Source: Rhodococcus rhodochrous (GTDB taxonomy: Bacteria > Actinomycetota > Actinomycetes > Mycobacteriales > Mycobacteriaceae). Taken from it: a DNA stretch of 64,000 nt. A program made the position numbers and the translations under genes. Numbering within the stretch: position 1 is the stretch's first letter; each line of letters begins with the position of its first letter. Shown piece after piece: positions 17,469 through 27,194 of this stretch. The stretch covers positions 4,340,001-4,404,000 of the forward strand of contig NZ_CP027557.1 in assembly GCF_014854695.1 (NCBI RefSeq), given 5' to 3'. The notes below the pieces were generated by a model. It worked only from the letters and a program-made list of their open reading frames with translations, ran no database searches and was not told the origin of the DNA.

Positions 17469-18187
17469 CTGTCCCGGCTCGTGAGAGCGAGAAGCCCTTC
17501 CACGAGCAGCAGCTGGGCCACGACGTAGGTGGCCAGCACGAATCCTTCCGCTGCCGCGCGCGTCTTCTCGTCCTTCAGCAGGGTGCGGCGCACGACGATC
17601 GATCCGTCGGACAGCGTGAAGATCAGGCCGCCGAGACCGAGCCGACTGCGCCGGTCGGAACCCGGCACGGGCAGACCCGCGCGCACGCGCGCACCGGGCG
17701 CGAGGGCAGGGTCTCCGGCGAGGGTCGCGGTGGTGGCGAGCAGGGCGCCGTATCCGGTCAGCGGCGCGGCCACCGAGCGGTTGCGGGCGGCGAGCAGACC
17801 GGCCGCACCGGCGAGAGCGCCGGCACGTTGCACCGCGACCGGCGTCGAGACCCGCGCACCGCGCCGGACGAGGATGCTCGAGTAGGCGGTCTGCATGACG
17901 CCGAAACAGGCTGCACCGCTCAGGATCCGGCGGTCCTCGTCGGAGCGGATCATCGCGATGTCACCGAGGGTGGCGGCTGCGAGACCCGCGACCAGCAGGG
18001 CGGTGTCGGCGCGATCGGTGTCGCGGGAGCGGCGCAGCACCCGCACGGCGAGCGCCGGTGCGATGAGTGGTTTGGCGATCTGCTGCAGCTTCTCGTTCCC
18101 CGCCACTCCCCCGACGACGGTGGCGGCCGACGCCGCCGCGAACACCGCGTGCTCGACGCCCCATCTCTTGCGACTGAACCAACCCAT
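17459..18187 (-). CDS. YhhN/TMEM86-family membrane protein, lysoplasmalogenase-like
   Basis: 242 residues, about seven hydrophobic segments. Family hallmarks are KPLIAPALAVRVL in the second segment, GDIAMI (the usual LGDIxL) and the ending segment YVVAQLLLVEGLLAL. Members of this family hydrolyse lysoplasmalogens in animals; the bacterial role is unclear. ATG at 18187. The longer upstream frame is antisense to galK's 3' region and was not used. Confidence 0.75.
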   Translation of the reverse strand: MGWFSRKRWGVEHAVFAAASAATVVGGVAGNEKLQQIAKPLIAPALAVRVLRRSRDTDRADTALLVAGLAAATLGDIAMIRSDEDRRILSGAACFGVMQTAYSSILVRRGARVSTPVAVQRAGALAGAAGLLAARNRSVAAPLTGYGALLATTATLAGDPALAPGARVRAGLPVPGSDRRSRLGLGGLIFTLSDGSIVVRRTLLKDEKTRAAAEGFVLATYVVAQLLLVEGLLALTSRDSQG

Positions 18188-18227
18188 GCGCGCACAGTAC
18201 CCGGCTGCATCGATCAGCCCGCAAGCT

Positions 18228-19349
18228 TCAGCAGCGGCGCGCACCGCCGGACGCCGTGGCGCGCAGGAAGGTCGGCGCCGGCAGGTCGCGACGTGCAGCG
18301 GCGTCGGCGACGGCCTTCCGCACCGAGTCGACGCGGTCGTCCTCGCACAGCGCGATCGCCGACCCGCCGAAACCGCCACCCACCATCCGGGCGCCGAGCG
18401 CACCGGCAGCGACGGCCGCGTCGACGGCGGTGTCGAGTTCGAGGCAGCTGACCTCGAAGTCGTCGCGCAACGAGCGGTGCGACGCGTCGAGCAACGGTCC
18501 GAGATCCCGGATCTGCCCTGCCCGCAACAACTCCGCAGCCTCCTGAACGCGGGCGATCTCGTCGATCACGTGCCGGGCGCGCCGACGCAGGACGGGATCG
18601 TCGATCGGGTCCGCCGAGGAGGCGTCGCGCAAGCTCTCCACGCCGAGGATGCGGGTGGCGTCCTCGACCTCACGGCGGCGCTGTCCGTACTGCCCGTCGG
18701 CGAGCTCGTGTCCGGTGCCGGTGTCGACGACCAGCACGGTCAGCCCGCGGGCTTCCGCGTCGAACGGGATGTGTTCGCTGCTGCCGTCGGCGAAGTCGAG
18801 GAGCAGCGCGTGGCCGGGACGTGCGTGGAGGGCGATCCGCTGGTCGAGTCCGCCGGTAGGGGCGCCGGCGTAGTCGTTCTCCGCGCGCACACACGCCGCG
18901 GCGAGCCGGTCACGGCCGTCGTCGTCGAGGGGCAGGCCGCACAGGTCGGCGAGCGCTACCGCGATCGACGTCTCGAGCGCTGCGGACGACGAGAGCCCTG
19001 CCCCGACGGGCACGTCCGACGCGACCGCGATGTCCGCGCCGGTGAATCCCGGCGGGTCGAGCGTCCAGATCACGCCTGCGACGTAGGCGGCCCAACCGTC
19101 GACGTGCCGGTCGCGCAGATCGAGGTCGACGCTGTCGAAACCGGAACTGCGCACGCGCAGCACGTGATCGGAGCGCCGACGCACCGCGACGATCGTGACC
19201 TGCGGGATCGCCATCGGCAGGCACAGACCCCCGGCGTAGTCGACGTGCTCGCCGATGAGATTGACGCGCCCGGGGGCGCACCAACAGCCCTCGGGTTCGG
19301 TGCCGAACTCGGCTGTGAACAGTGCGCGGGCGGTCGCTGCGAGTGTCAT
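18228..19349 (-). CDS. galK: Galactokinase
   Basis: GHMP kinase converting galactose plus ATP to galactose 1-phosphate in the Leloir pathway. 373 residues with the galactokinase signature GRVNLIGEHVDYAGG, the ATP-binding PVGAGLSSSAALE, and MVGGGFGGSAIAL near the C-terminus. The ATG at 19349 overlaps the galT stop by four bases, so galT and galK are coupled. Confidence 0.95.
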   Translation of the reverse strand: MTLAATARALFTAEFGTEPEGCWCAPGRVNLIGEHVDYAGGLCLPMAIPQVTIVAVRRRSDHVLRVRSSGFDSVDLDLRDRHVDGWAAYVAGVIWTLDPPGFTGADIAVASDVPVGAGLSSSAALETSIAVALADLCGLPLDDDGRDRLAAACVRAENDYAGAPTGGLDQRIALHARPGHALLLDFADGSSEHIPFDAEARGLTVLVVDTGTGHELADGQYGQRRREVEDATRILGVESLRDASSADPIDDPVLRRRARHVIDEIARVQEAAELLRAGQIRDLGPLLDASHRSLRDDFEVSCLELDTAVDAAVAAGALGARMVGGGFGGSAIALCEDDRVDSVRKAVADAAARRDLPAPTFLRATASGGARRC

Positions 19350-20461
19350 GGCGCCACCTCACGCAGGCGTTCGGCGATCCGTTCGGGGGTGGTGTCGCTG
19401 ATCCACGCGCCCATCGCGGATTCGGACCCGGCGAGATATTTCAGCTTGTCCGGGGCGCGGCGCAACGAGAAGATCTGGCAGAACAGTCGCACGTCCCCAT
19501 GAGGTGCACCGACCGGTGCCTGGTGCCAGGCGGCGATGTAGGGGGCGCGGTCGACTCCGGGGAAGAACCGGTCGACGCGGCCGAGCAGGTCGCGCTGGAT
19601 GCGGGCGAGTTCGTCGCGTTCGTGCTCGTCGAGGGCGGCGAGACCGGGGATGTCGCGGTGCGGGACGAGGTGCACCTCGACGGGCCAGCGTGCCGCGGCG
19701 GGAACGTAGGCCGACCACGCGTCGCCGGAGAGCACGAGCCTGGTGCCGGCGCGTCGTTCGGCGTCGAGGATGTCGCCCTGCAGCGACCTCCCGGTCCGCC
19801 GGCGATGCTCGCGGGCGCGGTCGAGCAAGGCCTGCGAGCGTGGTGGGACGAACGGGTAGGCGTAGATCTGTCCGTGCGGATGCTGCAGTGTCACACCGAT
19901 TTCCACACCGCGGTTCTCGAAACAGAAGACCTGCTCGACGTCCGGCAGCTGCGACAACTCGGCGGCGCGGGCGGCGAGCGCATCGATGACGGTGCGCGCC
20001 CGGGACACGGAGAGGTCGGCGAACCGGGCGTCGTGGTCGGGGGTGAACGCGACGACCTCGCAGCGGCCGGTCGCCGGTCGTCGCGGCCACAGACCGTCGT
20101 CGTCGACGAGATCCTCGTCGGATGGGGGCGCCCCGAGCGACGGGAAACGGTTCTCGAACACGACGACGTCGTAGTCGTCGGCCGGGATCTCGGTGCACGC
20201 ATCGGCCCTGCTCGGACACAGCGGGCAGTCGACGGCCGACGGCAGGAAGGTGCGCTCCATGCGGTGCGCCGCGAAGGTGACCCACTCCCCCGTCAGCGGG
20301 TCGCGGCGCATCTCGGAGGTCGCCGCAACAGGCGGCAGGTCGCGGCGGTCGTGGAGGTCGCGGGTCGCGGCACCGGAGACGAACGGCTCGGTGTCGTCGA
20401 AGTAGATCAATTCCCGGCCGTCGGCGAGATGCGTGACGGTCTGCCGGACCCGCGCCCCCAC
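19346..20461 (-). CDS. galT: Galactose-1-phosphate uridylyltransferase
   Basis: Transfers UMP between UDP-glucose and galactose 1-phosphate. About 371 residues. Zinc-site CPLCPS, the active-site HPHGQ (QHPHGQIYAYP, His-166-equivalent nucleophile) and a second His-rich VEVHLVPHRD are present. The start is best placed at GTG 20461, four bases after the pyrE stop. The early residues (ELIYFDDTEPF, RRDPLTGEWV) match the actinobacterial GalT N-terminus. Likely cotranscribed as pyrE-galT-galK. Confidence 0.92.
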   Translation of the reverse strand: MGARVRQTVTHLADGRELIYFDDTEPFVSGAATRDLHDRRDLPPVAATSEMRRDPLTGEWVTFAAHRMERTFLPSAVDCPLCPSRADACTEIPADDYDVVVFENRFPSLGAPPSDEDLVDDDGLWPRRPATGRCEVVAFTPDHDARFADLSVSRARTVIDALAARAAELSQLPDVEQVFCFENRGVEIGVTLQHPHGQIYAYPFVPPRSQALLDRAREHRRRTGRSLQGDILDAERRAGTRLVLSGDAWSAYVPAAARWPVEVHLVPHRDIPGLAALDEHERDELARIQRDLLGRVDRFFPGVDRAPYIAAWHQAPVGAPHGDVRLFCQIFSLRRAPDKLKYLAGSESAMGAWISDTTPERIAERLREVAP

Positions 20462-20465
20462 GCGG

Positions 20466-21005
20466 CTACTTGTCGTCCAGACCCAGGTCGGCGAGGCCGA
20501 GCAGGGAACGGTACTCGACGCCCTCGGCGGCGATGACCTCGTCGGCGCCGGTCGCGCGGTCGACGACGGTCGCGACACCCACGACGATCGCGCCGGCCTC
20601 GCGCAGCGCCTTGACGGCGGTGAGGGGCGAGTTGCCGGTGGTGGTGGTGTCCTCGACGACGAGCACACGCTTGCCGGTGACGTCCGGTCCCTCGATCTGC
20701 CGCTGCATGCCGTGGGCCTTGGCGGCCTTGCGGACGACGAAGGCGTCGATGGGCCGGCCGGGGGCGTGCATGACGGCGAGAGCGACGGGGTCGGCACCCA
20801 TGGTCAGGCCACCGACGGCGTCGAAGTCCCAGTCGGAGACGAGTTCGCGCAGGAGCTTGCCGATGAGCGGGCCGGCCTTGTGGTGCAGGGTCGCGCGGCG
20901 CAGGTCGACGTAGTAGTCGGCTTCCTTACCGGACGACAGGGTCACGCGGCCGTGTACCACCGCCAGCTCGCGTACCAGTGCTGCCAGTTCGTCGCGGTCA
21001 CTCAT
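20466..21005 (-). CDS. pyrE: Orotate phosphoribosyltransferase
   Basis: Converts orotate and PRPP to orotidine 5'-phosphate in pyrimidine synthesis. 179 residues, the short actinobacterial form. Contains the PRPP-binding loop VLVVEDTTTTGNSP and VTLSSGKEADYYVDLR at the N-terminus. ATG at 21005. Its neighbours match the Rv0382c region. Confidence 0.95.
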   Translation of the reverse strand: MSDRDELAALVRELAVVHGRVTLSSGKEADYYVDLRRATLHHKAGPLIGKLLRELVSDWDFDAVGGLTMGADPVALAVMHAPGRPIDAFVVRKAAKAHGMQRQIEGPDVTGKRVLVVEDTTTTGNSPLTAVKALREAGAIVVGVATVVDRATGADEVIAAEGVEYRSLLGLADLGLDDK

Positions 21006-21091
21006 TGCGTCCTCACCCGTCGTTCGGCGGCGCGACGCCGGTGCGGTCGCGCTCGTGTCGGGGAACGAGCCTAGTCGCTGCGGGTCGCAGG

Positions 21092-21724
21092 TCAGGCAGC
21101 GACGGTGTCGGAGGTCGCCTCGGACTCCGGCCGGACGTCGCTCTCGACGATCTCCGCCTCGACGGTCTCGGGCTTCCGCGCCGGTTCGGATGCGGCGACG
21201 GGCGCGGGCGCCTCGAACAGCACGACCGGTCCGACGGCCGCGAGCTTCGCGAACAGCGAGGTGGGGAATCGGCCGACCGCGGTGTTCAGGGCGCCGCCGA
21301 GGTCGTTGTGCACGCGGACGGCGCCGGCGATGCGCTGCTCGCGGGTCTGCAGTTCCCGGGCAACCCGGATGAACGGCCAGTGGTTGACCCCTTCGAGTCC
21401 ACCGATCAGCTCGTGGAGCGTCGCGGACAGCGCGTTCTCGGCGCCGGCGCGTTCGGTGAGCCCGAGACGCTGGTCGCGCATGCCGATGGCGAGCGACCGG
21501 GCGCCGACGACGGGCCGGATGCGCTCACGTTCGACACCGGCACCGGCCGACGCCGCGATGAGCGCGGGCACGAGATCGTAGCGGTCGTCGAGTTCGTGGA
21601 GGAGCAGACGCAGGCTCTCCCGCTGGCGTTGCTGCAACGTCCGAAGACGGCGCACGCCTGCGCGCAACCAGAGCACCACCGCAACCACGACAGCAACACA
21701 GAGCACCACAGCCACAGACGTCAC
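21092..21724 (-). CDS. LemA-like membrane-anchored protein
   Basis: 210 residues. One N-terminal transmembrane helix (VAVVLCVAVVVAVVLWL), then a helical domain with LemA-type features: RLLLHELDDRYDLVPALI (LemA: variable RR/DLIPNLV) and a later FPTSLFAKLAAVG segment. The C-terminal tail is acidic and low-complexity. LemA proteins have no settled function. Start at 21724 gives MTSVAVVLCV. Lies between pyrE and an SDR. Confidence 0.6.
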   Translation of the reverse strand: MTSVAVVLCVAVVVAVVLWLRAGVRRLRTLQQRQRESLRLLLHELDDRYDLVPALIAASAGAGVERERIRPVVGARSLAIGMRDQRLGLTERAGAENALSATLHELIGGLEGVNHWPFIRVARELQTREQRIAGAVRVHNDLGGALNTAVGRFPTSLFAKLAAVGPVVLFEAPAPVAASEPARKPETVEAEIVESDVRPESEATSDTVAA

Positions 21725-21863
21725 GCGCAGAAATGTACCGAGCGCACGAATCGCGTCGAAGACTGCACCCGGCGTGTCCTGCGCGGTGTATCCGTACCGT
21801 GATCTGGCAACGCCCGCCGTCAGTTCGTCCGTGGCGATCGGGCGCTGTCGCGGCGGCAGCCGA

Positions 21864-22646
21864 TCAGGTGCGGCCGCGACCGTTGCCGAAGGTGTTGGTC
21901 AGCTTCCGCACGAGGTTCTGCGGCACCAGTCGTCCCGCCGTGGCGAGCACCTTGTACTGCAGCCCGGGGATGCTGCGGACCTTGCCCTTGTCGAGGTCGG
22001 CGAGCGAGGTGCGCACCACCTCGTCGACCTCGAGCCACATCAGGTTCGGGGTGGACGACATGTCGATCCCGGCGCGCCGATGGAATTCGGTGCGCACGAA
22101 GCCGGGGCACAGTGCCTGCACCCGCACGCCCGTGCCGGCGAGACCACCGGCCAGCCCTTCGGTGAACGACACGACATAGGCCTTGCTGCCGGAGTAGGTG
22201 GAGCCGCGCCCGGGCAGCAGACCGGCCACGCTCGCGACGTTGACGATGTCGCCCCTGCCCGCCTCGATCATCGACGGGAGCGCGGCGCGGGTGAACGCGA
22301 CAACCGAGGTGACGTTGACGTCGAGCTGCGCCTGCAGCAGGGCCGGATCGGCGGTCCAGAACTCGCCGGTCGTGCCGAATCCGGCGTTGTTGACGAGCAT
22401 GTCGACACCGCGACCGAGGCGCTCGACGACGAGATCGCGACCGTCGGCGGCCGCCAGGTCGGCGACGATGATCTCCGATGCCGCCCCGAACTTCTGCTTC
22501 AGCTCGGCGGCGAGTTCGTCGAGGGCGGGACGGGTGCGGGCGACGAGCACGAGGTCGTAACCGCGACTCGCGAGTGTGCGGGCGAAACCCGCACCGATTC
22601 CCGAGGTGGGGCCGGTCACGAGCGCGACGGGGCGGGCGGAAGTCAT
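21864..22646 (-). CDS. Short-chain dehydrogenase/reductase
   Basis: 260-residue SDR of the DltE-like subgroup: [21 protein letters not shown], catalytic Ser in [13 protein letters not shown], and PGFVRTEFH. Arg after beta-2 (LVARTR) indicates NADP(H). I chose ATG 22646; a GTG nine bases upstream is equally possible, with no decisive ribosome binding site. The substrate is unknown. Confidence 0.8.
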   Translation of the reverse strand: MTSARPVALVTGPTSGIGAGFARTLASRGYDLVLVARTRPALDELAAELKQKFGAASEIIVADLAAADGRDLVVERLGRGVDMLVNNAGFGTTGEFWTADPALLQAQLDVNVTSVVAFTRAALPSMIEAGRGDIVNVASVAGLLPGRGSTYSGSKAYVVSFTEGLAGGLAGTGVRVQALCPGFVRTEFHRRAGIDMSSTPNLMWLEVDEVVRTSLADLDKGKVRSIPGLQYKVLATAGRLVPQNLVRKLTNTFGNGRGRT

Positions 22647-22700
22647 GGCCGTCACACTAACGACACGCAGCGTGCGCGACCACCTCTCGGAAATCCTCGC

Positions 22701-23369
22701 TCAGTGGCGAGCGGAGGGCCGACCCGGATCCTGCGAACCCCGGTCGAGTTCCTCGGGTTCGACGACGGGCGGCAGCACGTGGAGGATGCCCGACAAACGC
22801 GCGACGGTCTCGATGGCCGAGTCCCATTCGCGTCCGGAGCTGCCGACGGGGATCGAGCCGAGCGTCCACTCGCCTTCGCTCCACAGCATCTGCACGTGGT
22901 CGGGGATGGACTCGGTGAACGCGACCATCCGCTGGTCGCACACGCGTCGCGCGATCTCGAGGTCGGTGGCGAAGACGATGCGCGGGCCGATCGAACCGAG
23001 CAGGTTCATGTCGGGGTCCTTCGGCGGCGGCGTCGACTTGAGCCGCAGATCGATGTCGACGTCGGAGCCGACCTTGCGCCGGACCGCGATGATCGTCGCG
23101 GTCTCCTCGATGTCGAACAGGACGAACTCCTCGCCGCGGCGAACCCCGCGGACGATGTCGATCGCGCCGAGATATTCCTGCTTGGCGAGCGCCGCGCGGT
23201 GCCAGGTGGACGGCAGGTGGTCCTCGGCGGAGGTGTACTTGTAGCCCTGCGCCTTGGCCCAGATCTCCCGGATACGACCCGACTGCTCTCGCCGCGTCCG
23301 GTCGACGTAGAGCAGCGCGACCGCACCCAGCAGTGCGACCGCGGCCAGAGAGAACCACATGACAGTCAT
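22701..23369 (-). CDS. Conserved membrane-anchored protein (Rv0383c-like by position)
   Basis: 222 residues. N-terminal signal anchor (WFSLAAVALLGAVALLYV), then a hydrophilic domain with GYKYTSAEDHLPSTWHR, GVRRGEEFVLFDIEET and a WTLGSIPVGSSGREWD segment. No catalytic motif is recognisable. Its place between pyrE and clpB corresponds to mycobacterial Rv0383c. Starts with an ATG preceded by a weak purine-rich stretch. Confidence 0.65.
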   Translation of the reverse strand: MTVMWFSLAAVALLGAVALLYVDRTRREQSGRIREIWAKAQGYKYTSAEDHLPSTWHRAALAKQEYLGAIDIVRGVRRGEEFVLFDIEETATIIAVRRKVGSDVDIDLRLKSTPPPKDPDMNLLGSIGPRIVFATDLEIARRVCDQRMVAFTESIPDHVQMLWSEGEWTLGSIPVGSSGREWDSAIETVARLSGILHVLPPVVEPEELDRGSQDPGRPSARH

Positions 23370-23389
23370 CGTCGAGTCAGCCTAGCGGG

Positions 23390-24301
23390 TCAGCGGCCCG
23401 AACCACCGAAGGATGGGAGGGACGCGCTGACGACGGTCTCAGCGGTCATCCGTCCCTGCTCGACGGCACTGCCGGTCGCCACGGCGGTCGCTCCGACCTC
23501 GAGGCTGTCGGCGGTATTGCCGGTCAGGGTGATGATCTCGGTGTCGGGGGTGAGGACGACGGTGACCGTCGAACCACCGATGACGCCGAGGGTGATGCTG
23601 CCGCCGTCGTTGGCGGTGATCGTGCCCACGACCGCGCCCGCGTCGCCCATGACCTCGCCGAGTCCGCCCGGGATCCGGTCGAGCGGCAGTCCCGGTGTGG
23701 TCGGTTCGGGTGCCGGCGGGAGAGTCGCCGTCGGCGGGGGCGCGACGGTGGCCGGGGCGCGATCCGACGCGACCCGCGAGGTGGAGTCGTCGGGCCGGCT
23801 GAGCAGGAACCCGATGGTGCCGCCGAGCGCGATGAGGACCACCGCGGCGAGCGCGATCAGTCCCCAGCGCGGGCCGCGCGGCTTCCCGGCATCCGCGCCG
23901 GGCACCGGACCCGTGGGTGGCTGCCCGGGGATTCCGTGCCCCGGCGTTCCCGGTCCCGGGTTCATCGCCGTCTGCGGGTTACCGGGGTCGTATCCGGGGA
24001 GCACCTGTGTGGGCTGATAGCCGTGCGGAGGCGGGTAGCCCGGCCGAGGCGGATACGGCTGTTGCGACGGAGGACCCTGGGGGGAGGGATAGGCATGGGT
24101 GGGCTGGTACTCGCTCCCCTGCGCGCCCCACTGCTCGTAGCGGGTGTACGCGACCGTCGGGTGGGTGACCGGCCGCCCGTACGCCTCGGTCGGGTCGTCG
24201 GTGTGCAGCACGCGGGTCGCGTCGTCGTCCGTCCCGTTCGACGACTCGTCGAGTGCGTAGGCCCGTTCCTGCGGGGTGCGCGGATCCTGGGGATTCGTCA
24301 T
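23390..24301 (-). CDS. Proline-rich membrane protein with DUF5666-like extracytoplasmic domain
   Basis: 303 residues in three parts: a cytoplasmic Pro/Gly/Tyr/Gln-rich disordered region (residues 1-145), one transmembrane helix (WGLIALAAVVLIALGGTIGFLL), and a Thr/Pro linker leading to a small beta domain with VVGTITANDGGSITL and TPDTEIITLTG, the pattern of DUF5666-type repeats. Function unknown. It lies 20 bases before the Rv0383c-like gene and downstream of clpB. Confidence 0.65.
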   Translation of the reverse strand: MTNPQDPRTPQERAYALDESSNGTDDDATRVLHTDDPTEAYGRPVTHPTVAYTRYEQWGAQGSEYQPTHAYPSPQGPPSQQPYPPRPGYPPPHGYQPTQVLPGYDPGNPQTAMNPGPGTPGHGIPGQPPTGPVPGADAGKPRGPRWGLIALAAVVLIALGGTIGFLLSRPDDSTSRVASDRAPATVAPPPTATLPPAPEPTTPGLPLDRIPGGLGEVMGDAGAVVGTITANDGGSITLGVIGGSTVTVVLTPDTEIITLTGNTADSLEVGATAVATGSAVEQGRMTAETVVSASLPSFGGSGR

Positions 24302-24368
24302 AACGCCTTCCAGAGTAGGCGCGCGCGGCCCCGGCGGCTCCTGCCACCGAGGCCGCGCACCGGTGCCG

Positions 24369-26924
24369 TCAGGCGCTGATCACGAGGTGGTCGCCGTCCT
24401 CGCTGACGCCCACGTGGACGGTGTCTCCGTCCTTGATCTCACCGGCGAGCAGCTTCTTGGCGAGCTGGTCGCCGACCGCCTGCTGGATCAGGCGGCGCAA
24501 CGGACGTGCACCGTACTGCGGGTCGTAGCCGCGTACCGCCAGCCAGAACCGCGCGGTGTTCGAGACGTCCAACGTCAGTCGCCGTGCCGACATGCGGTCG
24601 GCGAACTGGTCGAGCTGGATGTCGACGATCTTCTCGAGCTGCTCCTCCGAGAGCGGGTCGAAGATCACGACGTCGTCGAGCCGGTTGATGAACTCCGGTT
24701 TGAACGCCGCCCGCACCGCCGCCATGATGTGCTCCCGATCGCCACCCGCGCCGAGGTTCGACGTGAGGATCAGGATGGTGTTGCGGAAGTCGACCGTGCG
24801 TCCCTGGCCGTCGGTGAGACGACCGTCGTCGAGCACCTGCAGCAGCGTGTCGAAGACGTCCGGGTGGGCCTTCTCGACCTCGTCGAACAGCACCACCGTG
24901 TAGGGGCGGCGCCGCACGGCCTCGGTCAGCTGACCGCCGGCCTCGTAGCCGACGTAGCCCGGAGGCGCACCGACGAGGCGTGCCACCGAGTGCTTCTCGC
25001 TGTACTCGGACATGTCGATCCGCACCATGGCGCGTTCGTCGTCGAACAGGAAGTCGGCGAGCGCCTTCGCCAGCTCCGTCTTGCCGACACCGGTCGGGCC
25101 GAGGAACAGGAAGGACCCCGTCGGACGGTTCGGGTCGGCGACACCGGCACGTGCACGACGCACCGCGTCGGAGACGGCCTGCACCGCGACGTCCTGGCCG
25201 ACGACCCGCTTGCGCAGTTCGTCCTCCATTCGCAGCAACTTGGCGGTCTCGCCCTCGAGCATGCGGCCGGCGGGGATGCCGGTCCATGCCGCGACGACGT
25301 CGGCGACGTCGTCCGGGCCGACCTCCTCCTTGAGCATCAGGTCGCCACCGGCGGTGGTACCCGACGCGGCGGCTGCCGCCTCGAGCTTCTTCTCCAGCTC
25401 GGGGATGCGGCCGTAGCGCAGCTCGGCGGCCTTGCCGAGGTCGCCGTCGCGTTCGGCGCGTTCCTCCTCACCGCGCAGGGATTCGAGCTGTTCCTTGATC
25501 TCCCGCACGGAGTCGATCGCGGTCTTCTCGTTCTGCCAGCGCGTGGTGAGCTGGTTGAGCTTCTCCCGCTCGTCGGCGAGTTCGGCGCGCAGCTTCTCGA
25601 GGCGTTCCTTCGAGGCTTCGTCGCTCTCCTTCTGCAACGCCATCTCCTCGATCTCGAGGCGACGGACGATGCGTTCGACGGTGTCGATCTCCTCGGGACG
25701 CGAGTCGATCTCCATCCGCAGGCGCGAGGCCGCCTCGTCGACGAGGTCGATGGCCTTGTCGGGCAGGAAGCGCGAGGTGATGTACCGGTCGGACAGCGTC
25801 GCCGCCGCGACGAGCGCGGAGTCGGTGATGCGCACGCCGTGGTGCACCTCGTAGCGCTCCTTGAGGCCGCGCAGGATGCCGACGGTGTCCTCGACACTCG
25901 GCTCCCCCACCAGAACCTGCTGGAAGCGGCGTTCGAGGGCCGCGTCCTTCTCGATGTACTTGCGGTACTCGTCGAGGGTTGTGGCACCGACCAGCCGCAG
26001 CTCACCGCGGGCGAGCATCGGCTTGATCATGTTGCCGGCGTCCATCGCCGACTCGCCGGTCGCGCCGGCACCGACGATGGTGTGGAGCTCGTCGATGAAG
26101 GTGATGATCTGCCCGGCCGATTCCTTGATCTCGTCGAGCACGGCCTTGAGGCGTTCCTCGAACTCGCCGCGGTACTTCGCGCCCGCGACCATCGAGCCGA
26201 GGTCGAGGGAGATGACGGTCTTGCCGCGCAGCGACTCGGGGACGTCCCCGGCGACGATGCGCTGAGCGAGGCCCTCGACGATGGCGGTCTTGCCGACACC
26301 CGGCTCACCGATGAGGACCGGGTTGTTCTTGGTCCTGCGGGAGAGCACCTGGACGACACGGCGGATCTCGTTGTCGCGACCGATGACCGGGTCGAGCTTG
26401 CCTTCGCGCGCCCGCGCCGTCAGATCGGTGGAGTACTTCTCCAGGGCCTGATAGCTGGCCTCGGGATCGGCGGAGGTCACGCGGCGGTTGCCGCGGACGG
26501 TCGTGAAGGCGTCGCGCAGGGCGGCCGGCGTCGCGCCGTGCCCGGCGAGGAGCTTCGCGACGTCGGAGTCGCCACCGGCGAGGCCGACGAGGACATGCTC
26601 GGTGGAGACGAATTCGTCGGTGAGTTCGGTGGCGAGTTTCTGCGCCGCGGTCATGGCCGCAATCGCCTCACGCCCGAGCTGTGGCGTGGTGGTCGCACCA
26701 CTGGTCTGCGGAAGGCGACGGACGAGGTCCTCGGCTTCCCTGCGGACCGCGGCCGGGTCGACGCCCACCGCTTCGAGCAGCGGGCCGGCGATGCCGTCGG
26801 TCTGGTCGAGCAGTGCCACGAGCAGGTGTGCCGGACGGATCTCCGGGTTGCCCGCAGCGGACGCCGACTGAAGTGCGGCGGTGAGTGCGGCCTGGGTCTT
26901 GGTCGTCGGATTGAACGAGTCCAC
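24369..26924 (-). CDS. clpB: ATP-dependent chaperone ClpB
   Basis: Hsp100 disaggregase that works with DnaK to recover aggregated proteins. 851 residues: N-domain (1-145), AAA1 with Walker [10 protein letters not shown] (near residue 205), the ClpB middle coiled coil (about 400-525, many E/R/L), AAA2 with Walker [10 protein letters not shown] (near 605) and Walker [13 protein letters not shown], and a C-terminal D2 small domain. GTG at 26924 gives [11 protein letters not shown], the normal ClpB start; the longer open frame upstream covers the promoter region. Preceded by HAIR and SigH/E-type elements. Confidence 0.97.
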   Translation of the reverse strand: MDSFNPTTKTQAALTAALQSASAAGNPEIRPAHLLVALLDQTDGIAGPLLEAVGVDPAAVRREAEDLVRRLPQTSGATTTPQLGREAIAAMTAAQKLATELTDEFVSTEHVLVGLAGGDSDVAKLLAGHGATPAALRDAFTTVRGNRRVTSADPEASYQALEKYSTDLTARAREGKLDPVIGRDNEIRRVVQVLSRRTKNNPVLIGEPGVGKTAIVEGLAQRIVAGDVPESLRGKTVISLDLGSMVAGAKYRGEFEERLKAVLDEIKESAGQIITFIDELHTIVGAGATGESAMDAGNMIKPMLARGELRLVGATTLDEYRKYIEKDAALERRFQQVLVGEPSVEDTVGILRGLKERYEVHHGVRITDSALVAAATLSDRYITSRFLPDKAIDLVDEAASRLRMEIDSRPEEIDTVERIVRRLEIEEMALQKESDEASKERLEKLRAELADEREKLNQLTTRWQNEKTAIDSVREIKEQLESLRGEEERAERDGDLGKAAELRYGRIPELEKKLEAAAAASGTTAGGDLMLKEEVGPDDVADVVAAWTGIPAGRMLEGETAKLLRMEDELRKRVVGQDVAVQAVSDAVRRARAGVADPNRPTGSFLFLGPTGVGKTELAKALADFLFDDERAMVRIDMSEYSEKHSVARLVGAPPGYVGYEAGGQLTEAVRRRPYTVVLFDEVEKAHPDVFDTLLQVLDDGRLTDGQGRTVDFRNTILILTSNLGAGGDREHIMAAVRAAFKPEFINRLDDVVIFDPLSEEQLEKIVDIQLDQFADRMSARRLTLDVSNTARFWLAVRGYDPQYGARPLRRLIQQAVGDQLAKKLLAGEIKDGDTVHVGVSEDGDHLVISA

Positions 26925-27032
26925 TGCGCGCCCCTTTCTTTCTCGGTGCACTCCACGCGCAGGCGAGTGCCCCATGTCGATTCTGCAGCCGATTCCCTGC
27001 ATCGGGCAGGTCTCGGTGATGTCGAATTCTTC

Positions 27033-27058
27033 AACGGATCGTAAGTTGAGTTTGTTCC
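27033..27058 (-). promoter_or_regulatory. SigH/SigE-type heat-shock promoter of clpB
   Basis: On the minus strand, a GGAAC -35 element (27058-27054) is followed by 18 bases and GTT (27035-27033), matching the GGAAC-N16/19-GTT pattern of actinobacterial stress sigma factors. Transcription would start about 100 bases upstream of clpB. Confidence 0.65.
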
Positions 27059-27067
27059 ACTCAACTT
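27043..27067. promoter_or_regulatory. HAIR operator for HspR upstream of clpB
   Basis: Perfect inverted repeat AAGTTGAGT-N7-ACTCAACTT, matching the HspR consensus CTTGAGT-N7-ACTCAAG. It overlaps the -35 of the putative stress promoter, as expected for a repressor of clpB under non-stress conditions. A second, weaker TGAGT...ACTC half-site pair follows at about 27071-27085. Confidence 0.85.
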
Positions 27068-27078
27068 TCCTGAGTGTA

Positions 27079-27092
27079 GTGACTCTGATCAC
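27079..27092. promoter_or_regulatory. CRP-like site between clpB and flavohemoglobin gene
   Basis: GTGA-CTCTGA-TCAC flanked by A on each side, matching TGTGA-N6-TCACA at nine of ten defined positions. About 105 bases upstream of the flavohemoglobin start, so it could serve that gene. Confidence 0.45.
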
Positions 27093-27194
27093 AAACCGCT
27101 CGCAGGTTGTGACGGACCCGGCGGTCAGTGGCCGGGCGCCCTGCAACCGACTACAGTGGCGGCGTTCGCGCAGCACGGATACAGGGAGGATGGC

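Noticed and set aside
21774-24017. 747-residue open frame opposite SDR, Rv0383c-like and Pro-rich genes
   Set aside because: Spans three real genes antisense with low-complexity composition; a shadow frame.
24276-27044. 922-residue open frame on the plus strand opposite clpB
   Set aside because: Mirror of clpB codon structure in a GC-rich genome; no motif, and clpB is unmistakable.
26925-27176. Upstream extension of clpB
   Set aside because: Covers the HAIR operator and promoter; known ClpB proteins begin with the MDSFNPT-like sequence.
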